From positions 1,240,001 to 1,304,000 of the forward strand of contig NC_017737.1 of NCBI RefSeq assembly GCF_000259255.1: 64,000 nucleotides of DNA, read 5' to 3'. Of this stretch, positions 20,015 through 30,333 are shown in pieces. Below the pieces are notes generated by a model, which did no database searches, was not told where the DNA came from, and was given only the letters and a program-made list of their open reading frames with translations. Source of the DNA: Helicobacter cetorum MIT 00-7128 (GTDB lineage: Bacteria; Campylobacterota; Campylobacteria; Campylobacterales; Helicobacteraceae). Each line of letters opens with the position of its first letter. Positions within the stretch are counted from its first letter, which is position 1. The position numbers and the translations under genes were made by a program.

Positions 20015-21040
20015 TTATAAAAGCTTTAGAGGGATATCTTGTTTTTTAACACATTGTGCGATAATGCTTGCTTGAATGTCATTATCTACAAGTTGTTTGA
20101 GCAATTCTTTAGCATCTTTTTCATTTAAGGCAATGAGTAAGCCTCCTGAAGTTTGAGCGTCATAAAAAATCAAATCATTCCCCTTAAAATGAGATTTAAC
20201 AAAAGGGCTTAAAAATTCCTTATTTTTCCTACTTCCCATAGGAACTACTTCTTGCTCTAAAAATTCTATAGCCCTATCAAATACAAGCACTTCCTTAGCC
20301 ATCACTTCAATAGAGATGTGGCTATTTAGCATTTCTTTTAAATGCCCTAAAAGCCCAAACCCTGTTACATCGGTGCAAGCTCTCACTTCAAATTTTTGAG
20401 CAATTTCCTTAGCTCTTAAATTCAAACTCGCCATAGATTGCACCACTTCTAAAGAGCTAGAATACTCCATTAAGCCCCTTTTTAATGCGGTGGTAAGTAT
20501 CCCACTTCCTATAGGTTTAGTTAAAATAATGCTATCGCCTACTACAGCACCATTATTGCGCCAAAAAATCCCATCTTCTATAATGCCTGTTACACTCAGT
20601 CCGTATTTTTGCTCTTTATCCACTATGCTATGCCCCCCTACTAAAGCACACTTAGCCTCATCTAGCTTAGCTTGAGCCCCTTCTAAAATGGCTTGAATAT
20701 CTATGGCTTCTAAATGCTCTTTATCCCACATAAGCAAGCTCATAGCCGTTATTGCTTTAGCTCTTTTAGCAAAAACATCACTCAGTGCATTCGCACCCGC
20801 AATTTGTCCATACATAAAAGCATCATCTACAACAGGTGTGATAAAATCCACGCTTTGCACTAAAAGCGTATTATCTCTTAAGCGATAAATCCCACAATCA
20901 TCGCTTTCTTTAAAGCCCACCAATAAATTTTTGTCATCAGTTTGTTTGAGATTAGCCATTAAATGTGCTAGGTCTTCCAGACCTACTTTGGCCGCTCAAC
21001 CCGCACAGCTAACAAAATGCGTCAATTTCTTAGAACTCAA
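20015..21040 (-). CDS. selD: Selenophosphate synthase, selenocysteine-containing (in-frame UGA)
   Basis: SelD makes selenophosphate, the selenium donor for Sec-tRNA and modified tRNAs. A plain reading opens at the ATG at 20959, but the frame continues upstream through one TGA (20998-20996). It runs to a TTG at 21040 with an AGGA ribosome site 6 bases before it. The added N-terminus reads LSSKKLTHFVSCAG-U-AAKVG, matching the SelD active-site loop, with Cys12 and Sec15 in a CxxU arrangement. The full protein is 341 aa with the usual ATP-binding GGHS and DVTGFGLLGHL motifs. A bacterial-SECIS-like hairpin follows the TGA. Losing this loop would remove the catalytic residue, so a Sec readthrough is the simplest explanation. 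Confidence 0.93.
20969..20985 (-). promoter_or_regulatory. Bacterial SECIS hairpin for selD Sec15
   Basis: On the mRNA strand TAGGTCTGGAAGACCTA forms a perfect 7-bp stem with a GGA loop (or 6 bp with a 5-base loop). The stem begins 10 bases after the UGA, which puts the GG-containing apical loop about 18 bases downstream. This is the spacing and loop type that SelB recognises in bacterial SECIS elements. Confidence 0.85.
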
Positions 21041-21064
21041 AGTTTTTCCTATAAGTTTTTAAAT

Positions 21065-21070
21065 ATTATA
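21065..21070 (-). promoter_or_regulatory. Candidate -10 box for selD
   Basis: TATAAT on the reverse strand (GTTATAATATT), 25 bases upstream of the proposed TTG start. Its closeness supports a start near 21040 rather than at the downstream ATG. Confidence 0.45.
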
Positions 21071-21156
21071 ACTAAAAATAAAATTGTTATTCTAAAATAG
21101 GGTAAAATCACAGCTTTTAAAAGTAATGGTGCATGGAAATTAAAGGCAATTTAGCC

Positions 21157-21162
21157 TATAAT
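21157..21162 (+). promoter_or_regulatory. Candidate -10 box for the periplasmic protein gene at 21209
   Basis: The forward strand reads GCCTATAATTTC, a consensus TATAAT 46 bases before the ATG at 21209. Confidence 0.5.
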
Positions 21163-21208
21163 TTCTACTGCCTATAGATTAGGAATTTAATTTCAATTAG
21201 AGAGAAAA

Positions 21209-22483
21209 ATGCCATTGATGTTTAAAACCTTATTTTCAAAACACTTTTTTAGTGCTTGCTTAGCATTCTTAGTAGCAACACCTTTGAGTGCAAAAAGCTA
21301 TTTATTCTCCCCCTTGCCCCCAGCACACCAACAAGTTTTTAGAGCACACCCTTGCTCTTTAGAATGCTTAAGAACTCTTATGCGACAAAATAAGGTTTTT
21401 TCTTTTGTGTCTAAGTATGATTATCGCACCCAAGATAAAGCCCTAAAGGCTTATTACCTTGAAATTATCAATAAGCTCAATCCCCCCTATGTCATATCTA
21501 ATGCCTCACACAAAGATAAATGGGAGCTTAAAGCTGATATTGCTGTGCTTTTACCAAAGGCTGTTGTGGGGCGTTATGCGATTTCAGTCCTTAATAGCAT
21601 TCTAGCATACCTAAATACCAAAGAAGGGGATTTTAGAGTGCAAGTCTTTGATAGCGACCAAGAAGACCCAGACCAATTATTTAGAGCTTATCAAGAAATT
21701 GAAAAAGCAAAATATCCTTTTGTGATTGCCCTACTTACTAAAAATGGGGTGGAGAATTTACTTAAAAAAACTAGCATTAGTATCCCTACTTATGTGCCAA
21801 GTGTGCATAAAACACAATTAGAAATAACACAAGCCAACCAAGCACTTCCAGAGCGCTTATATTTTGGAGGGATTGACTATAAAGAGCAATTAAAAATGTT
21901 ACTCCCTTATATCAATCTTAATGCCCCCATTATTGAATATGATGATGATGGAATTATGGGAGAGCATTTAAGGCAGGTAGTAGAGAGTCTAAAAATTCAT
22001 GTAAAATATCAAGAAAATATTTCTTATAGGCGTGCGACAAGCTTTTCTAAGGGCTTTAAAAAAGATGAAGATTTTTTTAAAGATTCTATGTTAATTTTAA
22101 ATACCCCTACCATAAAAAGCGGACTCATTCTCTCTCAAATTGGACTTTTAGATGATAAGCCATCAAGAGTATTTTCTACGCAAATCAATTTTAACCCTTC
22201 TTTGTTGCTCCTAGTCCAACCTAAAGACAGAAGAAATCTACTCATAGTTAACGCTTTGCAAGAAAGCAATGACAAATTAGTAGAATACGCTTCATTATTA
22301 GAGAGTGATTTAGTCTATGATTGGGTTAATTACTCTAGTGCAATTGGTGTGGAAATGTTTTTAGGTATCTTAGACCCAAAACTTGAGAAATACTTCCATG
22401 AAATTTTAGAAGATAATCAAGTGCAGTATGTTAATCAAATCTATCAGGCTTTAGGGCATTCTTTTGAACCTATGAAAAAATAA
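21209..22483 (+). CDS. Conserved periplasmic protein of unknown function
   Basis: 424 aa with a signal peptide of about 28 residues ending TPLSA. I do not recognise a named family. Alternating hydrophobic strands and helices, such as YPFVIALLTKNGVENLL, PTYVPSVHK and ERLYFGGIDY followed by a DDDG motif near residue 248, give the impression of a type-1 periplasmic-binding fold. This is only an impression. It is the first of three same-strand genes with two Hof outer membrane proteins, which may hint at a role in envelope biology. The N-terminal half has three Cys near residues 47-53 (CSLEC and the preceding context). Confidence 0.75.
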   Translation: MPLMFKTLFSKHFFSACLAFLVATPLSAKSYLFSPLPPAHQQVFRAHPCSLECLRTLMRQNKVFSFVSKYDYRTQDKALKAYYLEIINKLNPPYVISNASHKDKWELKADIAVLLPKAVVGRYAISVLNSILAYLNTKEGDFRVQVFDSDQEDPDQLFRAYQEIEKAKYPFVIALLTKNGVENLLKKTSISIPTYVPSVHKTQLEITQANQALPERLYFGGIDYKEQLKMLLPYINLNAPIIEYDDDGIMGEHLRQVVESLKIHVKYQENISYRRATSFSKGFKKDEDFFKDSMLILNTPTIKSGLILSQIGLLDDKPSRVFSTQINFNPSLLLLVQPKDRRNLLIVNALQESNDKLVEYASLLESDLVYDWVNYSSAIGVEMFLGILDPKLEKYFHEILEDNQVQYVNQIYQALGHSFEPMKK

Positions 22484-22548
22484 AAACATATTGGGTCTTT
22501 TAGAGTTTCTAAGAAGTTGCCCTTAAGATGTTTTTAGAAAACTTGTAA

Positions 22549-22554
22549 TACAAT
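22549..22554 (+). promoter_or_regulatory. Candidate -10 box for first hof gene
   Basis: TACAAT in TGTAATACAATACG, 34 bases before the ATG at 22588. A GAGGG ribosome site lies 6 bases before that ATG. Confidence 0.45.
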
Positions 22555-22587
22555 ACGCCCTAGCTTGATTGGCTTAGAGGGATTTTT

Positions 22588-23955
22588 ATGTTGCGTTTTC
22601 AAAAAGCGTGTTTGATTGCCTATTTGCATTCTTATGCCTTGTTGCAAGCCTTTGATTATAAATTTATTGGTATAGCTGAATCTTACTCAAAAATAGGCTT
22701 TAATCATACACCCATTAATTCTAAAAAGGGCATATTCCCTACAGAAACCTATTCAACCATTACCACTAAACTTCAAGTAGATGCTAATTTACTCCCTAAA
22801 AGAATAGAAAATCATAGCTTAAAAGTTGGCATTGGGGGTATGATAGGCGCTTTTGCTTATGATTCTACCAAAACTCTTATAGACCAAGCTACAGGGCAAA
22901 TTTATGGTTCAGAGCTTTATTTTTATTTGGGGCGCTGGTGGGGCTTTTTAGGTAATGCTCCTTGGAAACATTCAAGGGTTTTATCTAATTTACATGCTCG
23001 TGATTATGTGCTATATAACGCTTATTTATCCTATGACTATAAGGATAAATTCCATTTGAAAATGGGGCGTTATCTATCTAAAATGCACTTAATGAGTGGC
23101 TATACACAAGGCTTTGAATTAGAATATAAGATTTCACCTATAATGAGCCTAAAGTGGTTTAGCTCCTTTGGTAGAGCCTTAGCTTTTGGGGCATATATTC
23201 GTGATTTTTATGCCCCTATTACATATGATAATCATAATAAAGTAGCTTTTTATGGCATTCATTCTTTAAATTTCAAAATCTCTACTAAATATTTCAGCAT
23301 GACTCCTTTTTTATATTTTTCGCCAAAAGTCTATAATACACCGGGTTTAGAGGCTCACATAGATAGTAATCCAAAATTTAAGGGACTAGGTTTTAGGTCG
23401 CTTACTCAAGTAGTAATATTTTTCCCTATTTATGCCTCCTACTTAGCTAATACTTATTGGCGTAACGCTAAATTGGGGCATTTTGGGACTTCTTTATCCT
23501 TGCACCAACGCTTTGATTATAATGAATATAATTTTGGCTTTGGGTATTATGAAAACTTTGGCAATGCTAATGCAAAAATTGGCTGGTATGGTAGCTCTAC
23601 GCCGATTTTATTTAGGGATAGTAGCATTTATGATGGTTTTATTGATAATTTAGTCTCACCTAATGCAATCACAGGTTATGTCTTTGGCGGTGGGGCGCAT
23701 AAGAAATTTTTATGGGGAATTATGGGTAAATATATTTATGCTCCAAGGGCTGATGAATGGACAACAGATTTTCATGTTGGATATAAATGGAGTCGTTTTG
23801 TTAGTATTGATGTTTTACTTCAGTATCACACTCTTAACATGCATAAAGGCTATAAAACTAATCCTAGTGATTGGTATCAGCCCTATAATAAAAATTTCAA
23901 AGCCACTTCCCAAGATAGAAGTGCGATGTATATATCTATGAAATTTATTTTTTAG
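22588..23955 (+). CDS. Hof-family outer membrane protein (first of tandem pair)
   Basis: 455 aa. It starts with a signal-like hydrophobic stretch (about residues 1-20, ending LLQA). Beta-barrel sequence rich in aromatic residues follows and ends in KFIF, with the C-terminal Phe typical of outer-membrane porins. Hallmarks of the Helicobacter Hof family include FDYKFIGIAES, LPKRIENHSLKVGIGG, GRWWGFLGNAPWKHSR and FDYNEYNFGFGYYENFGNAN. The position upstream of cadA matches HofF (HP0788), but which of the two tandem copies is the true orthologue is not clear. The protein is predicted to sit in the outer membrane. Its substrate is unknown. Confidence 0.9.
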   Translation: MLRFQKACLIAYLHSYALLQAFDYKFIGIAESYSKIGFNHTPINSKKGIFPTETYSTITTKLQVDANLLPKRIENHSLKVGIGGMIGAFAYDSTKTLIDQATGQIYGSELYFYLGRWWGFLGNAPWKHSRVLSNLHARDYVLYNAYLSYDYKDKFHLKMGRYLSKMHLMSGYTQGFELEYKISPIMSLKWFSSFGRALAFGAYIRDFYAPITYDNHNKVAFYGIHSLNFKISTKYFSMTPFLYFSPKVYNTPGLEAHIDSNPKFKGLGFRSLTQVVIFFPIYASYLANTYWRNAKLGHFGTSLSLHQRFDYNEYNFGFGYYENFGNANAKIGWYGSSTPILFRDSSIYDGFIDNLVSPNAITGYVFGGGAHKKFLWGIMGKYIYAPRADEWTTDFHVGYKWSRFVSIDVLLQYHTLNMHKGYKTNPSDWYQPYNKNFKATSQDRSAMYISMKFIF

Positions 23956-24094
23956 TCTTATTCTTCCTTTATTAACATTAAAATCATTAAGACTTTGTTT
24001 ATAAACTTAACATTACCATTTTAATGCCTTTTTAATAAAGTTTGCACTAATATACAAAAAGTTTTTAACCAAAAGAAAATAAAAGGTTTTTCTC

Positions 24095-25477
24095 GTGTTA
24101 GTCTCTCAGAGAATGTTGGCATTAATCGCTCCATTTTGTTGCATGCAAGCGTATTTGCAAGCCTTTGATTATAAGTTTAGTGGTATAGCTGAATCTTTTT
24201 CTAAAGTAGGCTTTAATCATTCTAAGCTTAATTCCAAAGAAGGGATTTTTCCTACTGAAACTTTTGTAACAACCACTATCAAACTTCAAGCTGACGCTAA
24301 TTTACTCCCCAAAAAAATAGAAAACCATAGTATAAAGATAGGCATTGGAGGAATTTTAGGTGGAGTGGCTTATGATTCTACAAAAACTCTTATAGACCAA
24401 TCTAATGGCAAGGTTTATGGCTCTGAAATCTATGTTTATATGGGGCGTTGGTATGGTTACTTAGGCAATGCTCCTTGGAAACATTCAAGAATTGAGGCAA
24501 ACGCACATGCACGCAATTATGTGCTTTATAATGCTTATTTATTTTATACCTACAAAGATAAATTTACAATGAAGTTGGGGCGCTATCTCTCAAAAGCGAT
24601 GTTTATGAGCGGATACACTCAAGGTTTTGAATTTAATTATAAAATCAATTCTAAAGTTGCCTTAAACTGGTTTAGTTCGTTTGGAAGAGCGTTAGCAGTG
24701 GGTGAATGGATACGAGATTGGTATGCACCTATTGTTACAGAGTATGGTGATAAGGTCAGCAATACTGGTATTCATGCTGCACAAATTAATTTTTATAGTA
24801 AATATGTCAAAGTAACGCCTTTTATTTATTTTTCACCTAAAACCTATGAGGCACCGGGTATTAACTTTCATTTTGATAGCAATCCTAAATTTAAGGGTTT
24901 GGGACTACGCTCTCAAACTACCATTAATGTGATTTTTCCTCTCTGTGCATCCAATTTAAGCGATATATATTGGCGCAACGCTAAGATTGGTAAATGGTCC
25001 TCTTCGTTGCTTATTCACCAACGCTTTGACTACAACGAATATAATTTTGGCTTTGGGTATTATCAAAACTTTGGCAATGCTAATGCAAAAATTGGCTGGT
25101 ATGGTAGCCCTATTCCTATTGGTTTTAGAAATAATAGTGTTTATGGCGGTGTTTTAAACAACATGATTTCTCCTAATGCTATTACAGGCTACCTATTTGG
25201 GGGTGGTGTGCATAAGAAATTCTTGTGGGGTATCTTAAGCAAATATACTTACTCCCCACGAGCGAGCGAATGGGGAGTAAACCTTAATTTGGGCTATAAC
25301 TGGAGCGCTACTTTTACTACCGATATTAAGCTTACCTATCATGTTGTTGATACTCATGAGGGCTATAGAGTAGGCTATGATGGCAATCCTAGCCTATGTA
25401 ACCATAATGGCTATAGTTGTAAAGCTAATATACAAGATAGAAGCCATTTAATGACTTCTATGAAGTTTTTCTTTTAA
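24095..25477 (+). CDS. Hof-family outer membrane protein (second of tandem pair)
   Basis: 460 aa, clearly a paralogue of the preceding gene. Long stretches match, including FDYNEYNFGFGYY and NFGNANAKIGWYG, and both end in an aromatic-rich strand. I chose the GTG at 24095 because an AAAGG site lies 8 bases upstream; an ATG at 24113 is the alternative but lacks a good ribosome site. The C-terminal part has an extra small loop with two Cys (SLCNHNGYSC) that the first copy lacks. A 139-base gap separates the two genes, so it may have its own promoter near 24051 (TATACA). Confidence 0.9.
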   Translation: MLVSQRMLALIAPFCCMQAYLQAFDYKFSGIAESFSKVGFNHSKLNSKEGIFPTETFVTTTIKLQADANLLPKKIENHSIKIGIGGILGGVAYDSTKTLIDQSNGKVYGSEIYVYMGRWYGYLGNAPWKHSRIEANAHARNYVLYNAYLFYTYKDKFTMKLGRYLSKAMFMSGYTQGFEFNYKINSKVALNWFSSFGRALAVGEWIRDWYAPIVTEYGDKVSNTGIHAAQINFYSKYVKVTPFIYFSPKTYEAPGINFHFDSNPKFKGLGLRSQTTINVIFPLCASNLSDIYWRNAKIGKWSSSLLIHQRFDYNEYNFGFGYYQNFGNANAKIGWYGSPIPIGFRNNSVYGGVLNNMISPNAITGYLFGGGVHKKFLWGILSKYTYSPRASEWGVNLNLGYNWSATFTTDIKLTYHVVDTHEGYRVGYDGNPSLCNHNGYSCKANIQDRSHLMTSMKFFF

Positions 25478-25541
25478 TTTATCTTTGAGTAGCCAAGAGC
25501 TAAAAAAGGCTTTTGTAGCTTAAACAATGAGGCTTAAACTT

Positions 25542-27611
25542 TTAAGCTCTCAAAGCACGCATAGAGTTTGCTAAAGCTAGTAAGGCTACACCCACATCAC
25601 CAAAAACTGCCTCCCATAAAGTTGCAAATCCCATAAGTCCTAATACAATAAACACTGCTTTAACCCCTAAGGCAAACAAGATATTTTGCCAAATAATGCT
25701 CTTAGTTTTTTTAGCAATAGCCAAAACTTTAATTAAAGAAGATAAAGAATCGTTGGTAATGATAATATCAGCGCTTTGTTTGCTTAATTCTGAGCCATGC
25801 CCCATACTAATGCCTACATCAGCGCTTGCTAAAGTCGGAGCATCATTAATGCCATCGCCTACAAAAATAGCTGGGGTTTTATAGCGCTCTTTAAATTCCT
25901 TAAACGCCATAGTTTTTTCTTCTGGTAATAAACTAGCATGGTATTCGCAATGAAGTGTTTGAGCAATTTTTTGAGTTGCGCTTTTTCTATCTCCGCTAAG
26001 AATACAAAAATGCTCTATGCCATGCATTTTTAGAGTTTCTAAAGTTTCTAAAGCATCTTCTTTAATCTCATCACTAATAACAATATGTCCAACACACACT
26101 CCATTAAAAGAAACATAAACTACCGTTCCTCTATCTATAGGGCAATAATCATGGCAAATATTAAATTTTTCTAACATCTTTTCATTCCCAGCAATAATCA
26201 AATCTGCATGGCATCTTGCCTTAACCCCAAGACCACTGATTTCTTCATAATCTTCTATGCAATGCTTGTGCGTATTATTATCCTTTAAAAGCTCTTGACA
26301 AGCTTTATTGATAGATACTGCAATAGGGTGTGTGGATAAGAGTTGCGAACAGCTTGCATAACGCAAAACATCTTCCTTGCTATAGCCCTCTTTAGGAGAA
26401 ATCTCTACCACTTTAAACACCCCTTTAGTCAAGGTGCCGGTTTTATCAAAGGCAATGCTTTTAGCTTGAGTTAGCACTTCTAATACATGTACACCTTTCA
26501 TCAAAATCCCCTTTCTGCTTGCTGCTCCCACACCTCCAAAATAGCCTAATGGCACAGAAATGACAAACGCACAAGGGCAACTCACCATTAAAGCAACAAG
26601 CCCTCTATAAATCCATTCATCAAAACTCCCCATATTTAATAATGGCGGAATAGTTGCAATTAAAAATGCAATAAAAAGCACACTTGGAGTGTAATAGCGT
26701 GAAAACTTAGTGATAAATTTTTCTGTCTCACTTCTTTCATTAGCGGCACTTTGAACCAAATCTACCATTTTAGCAATAGAAGAATCTTGATAGGTTTTTT
26801 TCACTTCTACTTCAATGACTGCCTTTAGATTCAAGCTACCCCCAAGCACCTCTGAAGTTTCTTTAACATTAATAGGCATAGATTCCCCCGTTAAAGCTCG
26901 TTGATCTAATAAGGTCTCGCCCTTAAGAATTGTGCCATCTACAGGAATTTTTTCACCCACTTTAACCACCACTACATCACCAACTTTTAACTCCTCTGGT
27001 GCTATAACGATTAATTCTTCACCTCTTTTTAAACAAGCTGAATGGGGTGCAACATCTAAAAGAGCCTTGATAGATTTCTTAGAGCGTGCAATAGCAAGCT
27101 TTTGTAAAAATTCGCCCGCTGAATAAAACACCATAATAGAAACACTCTCTTCATAAGCTCCTACACAAAAGGCTGCTATAGTAGCAATAAGCATTAAAGC
27201 GTTTTCATCAAAAAAATGCGCCTTTTTAAAACTATAAAACGCCCCTAAAAACACATCTTTACCCGCATATAAATACACTAAGCCAAGCAAGACATACATG
27301 CTTTTTTCTATTAAGCCCTGTGGCTCAAAATGCAAGACTAATAATGCCCCTAAAAATACAATAATCGTTGAAATAAGCGGCACAAAACTTAATGGCTTTT
27401 CCTTCGTTTCTTCTACGAATGAAAGACTTAAATGCGGTTCTCTTTTTTTAATAAAGCTTTTGACTTGCTCAAAGTCATCAGTTTCTAGCAATAATTTATT
27501 GGTGCTAAAAATAATTTGAGCCTTTTTGACATAATCTAGCTTATTTAAAGCATTCTCTAACTTAGCCGCACAATCAGGGCAATCTAAATTATGAATATAA
27601 TACTCTTGCAT
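25542..27611 (-). CDS. cadA: Cadmium/zinc/cobalt-exporting P1B-type ATPase
   Basis: 689 aa. An N-terminal metal-binding domain carries Cys11 and Cys14 (DCPDC). Membrane helices follow, then the phosphatase TGES motif, the CPC metal site (SCPCAFVIS), the phosphorylation loop DKTGTL and the hinge [11 protein letters not shown] together with a C-terminal [17 protein letters not shown] points to divalent Zn/Cd/Co export. It matches HP0791, which is needed for metal resistance and urease activity in H. pylori. It converges with the second hof gene, 64 bases apart. Confidence 0.95.
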   Translation of the reverse strand: MQEYYIHNLDCPDCAAKLENALNKLDYVKKAQIIFSTNKLLLETDDFEQVKSFIKKREPHLSLSFVEETKEKPLSFVPLISTIIVFLGALLVLHFEPQGLIEKSMYVLLGLVYLYAGKDVFLGAFYSFKKAHFFDENALMLIATIAAFCVGAYEESVSIMVFYSAGEFLQKLAIARSKKSIKALLDVAPHSACLKRGEELIVIAPEELKVGDVVVVKVGEKIPVDGTILKGETLLDQRALTGESMPINVKETSEVLGGSLNLKAVIEVEVKKTYQDSSIAKMVDLVQSAANERSETEKFITKFSRYYTPSVLFIAFLIATIPPLLNMGSFDEWIYRGLVALMVSCPCAFVISVPLGYFGGVGAASRKGILMKGVHVLEVLTQAKSIAFDKTGTLTKGVFKVVEISPKEGYSKEDVLRYASCSQLLSTHPIAVSINKACQELLKDNNTHKHCIEDYEEISGLGVKARCHADLIIAGNEKMLEKFNICHDYCPIDRGTVVYVSFNGVCVGHIVISDEIKEDALETLETLKMHGIEHFCILSGDRKSATQKIAQTLHCEYHASLLPEEKTMAFKEFKERYKTPAIFVGDGINDAPTLASADVGISMGHGSELSKQSADIIITNDSLSSLIKVLAIAKKTKSIIWQNILFALGVKAVFIVLGLMGFATLWEAVFGDVGVALLALANSMRALRA

Positions 27612-27671
27612 TACTTTTCCTTACACTTTTATGAGTTTTTAAGGAAGTATTGTAGGATATATTTTCTATTT

Positions 27672-29195
27672 TTAAGAAATTTTTCTAAAACTTAATGCTT
27701 TAAGCATGTGTGTTTTATTAATGTTTTCACAATCATTCAAATCTGCTATTGTTCTAGCAACCTTTTTAATCTTATTGATAGAACGCATAGACAAACCAAA
27801 ACGCTCAATGGCTTGCTCTAACAGACTTTGACTCTCGCTATTTAAAGGGCAAAATTGTGTAATTTCTGCTTCGTTTAACTTCCCATTAAAGGTGGTTTGC
27901 TGGCGCTGTTTTTGATGTTTGAATGCTTGCATAACTTTTTGGTGCATAATCTTAGAAGTCCAAATATTTTGATTTGGATTTTCTTTTGTGGAAGTTTCTT
28001 CCATTTGCACAAACAAATCTATCCTGTCTAAAAATGGCTCAGATAAGCGGTTTTTATATTGTGTGATTTCTCTATCTTGGCAACGACATGCCTTAAATTG
28101 ACTTAACAAATTCCCGCATAAACAAGGGTTTAAAGCTCCAACAAATAAAAATGAAGTGTCGTATTCAATCTTGCTATGCACCCTTGAAATCACTAATTTA
28201 TTATTTTCTAAAGGCTCTCTTAAAGCCTCTAAAATATCTTTTTTAAAATGAGGCAGTTCATCAAAAAATAGTATGCCATTGTGCGCTAATGCGATTTCAC
28301 CGGGTTTTGGCTCTTTTAAAGAGCTTGAGCCTAAAATGCTAGATTTAGATGCGCTTTGATGAGGGTTTCTAAAACTTCTTAAAGGGCTATAGGCGCTATC
28401 TTGTTGGCTTAGAATGCGTAATTTAATAGATTCTAACATTTCATTGAGACTTAGTGGTGGCAAGATATAACGCATGCGACTAGCTATCATACTTTTTCCA
28501 CAGCCCGGACTTCCCTCTAAAAGCAAGTTATGAAATCCAGCACTCGCTATTAAAGCGGCCTCTTTGGCAATCATTTGCCCTTTTACTTCCTTAAAATCCA
28601 ATTCATAATCATTGGAAAAATAATAGTTTTTATCATCAATTTCTAAAGATTGGAACGGCAAATCCTTAACATAAGAATCTGCTTTAGCCTCTGGGTTTTG
28701 CACAATTTCAAGCGCCTCTTTAAAATGCTCTACAAAAAAGCATTGCAAATTAGGGATTAGAGAAACTAATTCTTGACTTGCTTTAGGAAGAATTACTTGA
28801 GCATTAGGGTATTTAATGGCAATATCTAAAAGCATGGGAAAAATATTTTGATTATATTTTATCTTGCCATCTAAGCCTAACTCTCCAAACGCAAACCATT
28901 TTTTAAAACTTAACTCTTGTTTTTGCAAGGCTACTAAAAGTGCAATGGGTAAGTCAAAATGACTCCCAGATTTTGGTAAATCAGAGGGGGAAAGATTGAT
29001 AGTAATTTTTAAAGGCGGAAAGGTAAAATGATTGTTCTGTAAAGCGGATTGGACTCTTTGCTTTGCCTCTTGAATAGAATTATTTGCTAAACCCGAAATC
29101 ACAAATGCCGGTAAAGCACGACTAAATGTTGCCTCTACAGCCACGACTTCTGTCAAACCTCGTTGCATGGTTGAACAAAATATCGTATTAATCAT
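27672..29195 (-). CDS. comM: ComM/YifB-family Mg-chelatase-like AAA ATPase
   Basis: 507 aa. The N-terminal LonC/S5-like domain (about residues 1-170) is followed by the AAA+ core. Walker A is [15 protein letters not shown] near residue 230, then [10 protein letters not shown] (Walker B). The C-terminal Mg_chelatase domain ends in [16 protein letters not shown]. ComM helicases promote branch migration during natural transformation. Four Cys in the [15 protein letters not shown] segment form a zinc-type cluster usual for this family. HP0792 is the counterpart. It overlaps def by 4 bases (ATGA). Confidence 0.93.
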   Translation of the reverse strand: MINTIFCSTMQRGLTEVVAVEATFSRALPAFVISGLANNSIQEAKQRVQSALQNNHFTFPPLKITINLSPSDLPKSGSHFDLPIALLVALQKQELSFKKWFAFGELGLDGKIKYNQNIFPMLLDIAIKYPNAQVILPKASQELVSLIPNLQCFFVEHFKEALEIVQNPEAKADSYVKDLPFQSLEIDDKNYYFSNDYELDFKEVKGQMIAKEAALIASAGFHNLLLEGSPGCGKSMIASRMRYILPPLSLNEMLESIKLRILSQQDSAYSPLRSFRNPHQSASKSSILGSSSLKEPKPGEIALAHNGILFFDELPHFKKDILEALREPLENNKLVISRVHSKIEYDTSFLFVGALNPCLCGNLLSQFKACRCQDREITQYKNRLSEPFLDRIDLFVQMEETSTKENPNQNIWTSKIMHQKVMQAFKHQKQRQQTTFNGKLNEAEITQFCPLNSESQSLLEQAIERFGLSMRSINKIKKVARTIADLNDCENINKTHMLKALSFRKIS

Positions 29196-29713
29196 GACTT
29201 ATTTTTGTGTTTTTGCTTTTTCTTTAATTCTTTTTCAAACTTATTGCGTTTGACAATAGAAAGCTTATCAACAAATAGCACACCATTTAAATGGTCCATT
29301 TCATGCTGAATGGCTATTGCCAATAAATCCTTTGCCTCTAAAACTTTTAATTCACCATAGCGATTTTGGTATTCTATGGTAATTTTTTCAAAACGCTCCA
29401 CTTCTTCATAAAAATCAGGCACTGACAAGCAACCCTCATTCCATTTTACAATTCCCTTAGTATCTATGAGTTTTGGGTTAATAATTTCTAAACAATCTTC
29501 TTTGTATTGCTTATCGTCATCTCTAGGAATATTGATAAGTAGCATTCTTAAAGCCAAATTCACTTGAATGCCAGCTAATCCTATCCCCTTGCCCGCAATC
29601 ATTGTTTCATACATATTGTCTAAATGTTGATGAAGTTCTTTATCAAAAGAGACCACTTCCTTAGAAATGGTTCTTAAGATTTTAGAAGGATAATGCACAA
29701 TTTCTAATAACAT
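29192..29713 (-). CDS. def: Peptide deformylase
   Basis: 173 aa. All three catalytic motifs are present: [17 protein letters not shown] (metal-binding Cys), and QHEMDHLNG (two His ligands and the catalytic Glu). The first motif has GLAGIQ where many have GLAAxQ. It removes the formyl group from nascent proteins. HP0793 is the counterpart. It sits between clpP (4-base gap) and comM (4-base overlap) in a tig-clpP-def-comM operon. Confidence 0.96.
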   Translation of the reverse strand: MLLEIVHYPSKILRTISKEVVSFDKELHQHLDNMYETMIAGKGIGLAGIQVNLALRMLLINIPRDDDKQYKEDCLEIINPKLIDTKGIVKWNEGCLSVPDFYEEVERFEKITIEYQNRYGELKVLEAKDLLAIAIQHEMDHLNGVLFVDKLSIVKRNKFEKELKKKQKHKNKS

Positions 29714-29717
29714 GCAT

Positions 29718-30308
29718 TTATTTCTTTAGCTTTTTTTGCAATACTTGGTCAATGAGACCATATTCTTTCGCCTCTAAGGGACTCATATAAAAATCTCTTT
29801 CGGTATCTTTTTGGATTTTCTCTAAGTTTTGGTTGGTATTTTCTGCCAAAATAGAGTTGAGCAATCCTTTAAGTCTTAAAATTTCTTTAGTGGTGATTTC
29901 AATATCAGTAGCTTGTCCTTGTGCACCACCTAAAGGTTGATGAATCATAATGCGTGCATGAGGCAAAGAAAAACGCTTGCCTTTAGCCCCAGAACTAAGT
30001 AAAAATGCTCCCATTGAAGAGGCTTGCCCCATAGAGATAGTGCAAACATCAGGGCGAATAAAATTCATGGTGTCATAAATACTAAACCCACTTGTAATAA
30101 CACCACCCGGTGAATTGATATACAAACTAATATCTTTTTCGGGATCTTCAGCCTCCAAAAACAAAAGTTGTGCCACAATAGAAGAGGCTACTTCATCATT
30201 AATTTCGCCACTCAAAACAACAATGCGGTCTTTTAAAAGGCGTGAATAAATGTCATAACTACGCTCTCCACGCCCTGTTTTCTCTATTACAAAAGGAACA
30301 TAACTCAT
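29718..30308 (-). CDS. clpP: ATP-dependent Clp protease proteolytic subunit
   Basis: 196 aa, full length. The catalytic Ser lies in [14 protein letters not shown], the His in [10 protein letters not shown] and the Asp in DTERDFYMS. It forms the barrel-shaped ClpP tetradecamer that degrades proteins delivered by ClpA/ClpX. HP0794 is the counterpart. It follows tig by 25 bases. Confidence 0.97.
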   Translation of the reverse strand: MSYVPFVIEKTGRGERSYDIYSRLLKDRIVVLSGEINDEVASSIVAQLLFLEAEDPEKDISLYINSPGGVITSGFSIYDTMNFIRPDVCTISMGQASSMGAFLLSSGAKGKRFSLPHARIMIHQPLGGAQGQATDIEITTKEILRLKGLLNSILAENTNQNLEKIQKDTERDFYMSPLEAKEYGLIDQVLQKKLKK

Positions 30309-30333
30309 ATAATCCTTACCTACCTTTTAAAGT

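Noticed and set aside
23663-23941. 92-codon forward frame inside first hof gene
   Set aside because: Out-of-frame shadow of the barrel-encoding region; the hof frame is clearly the real one.
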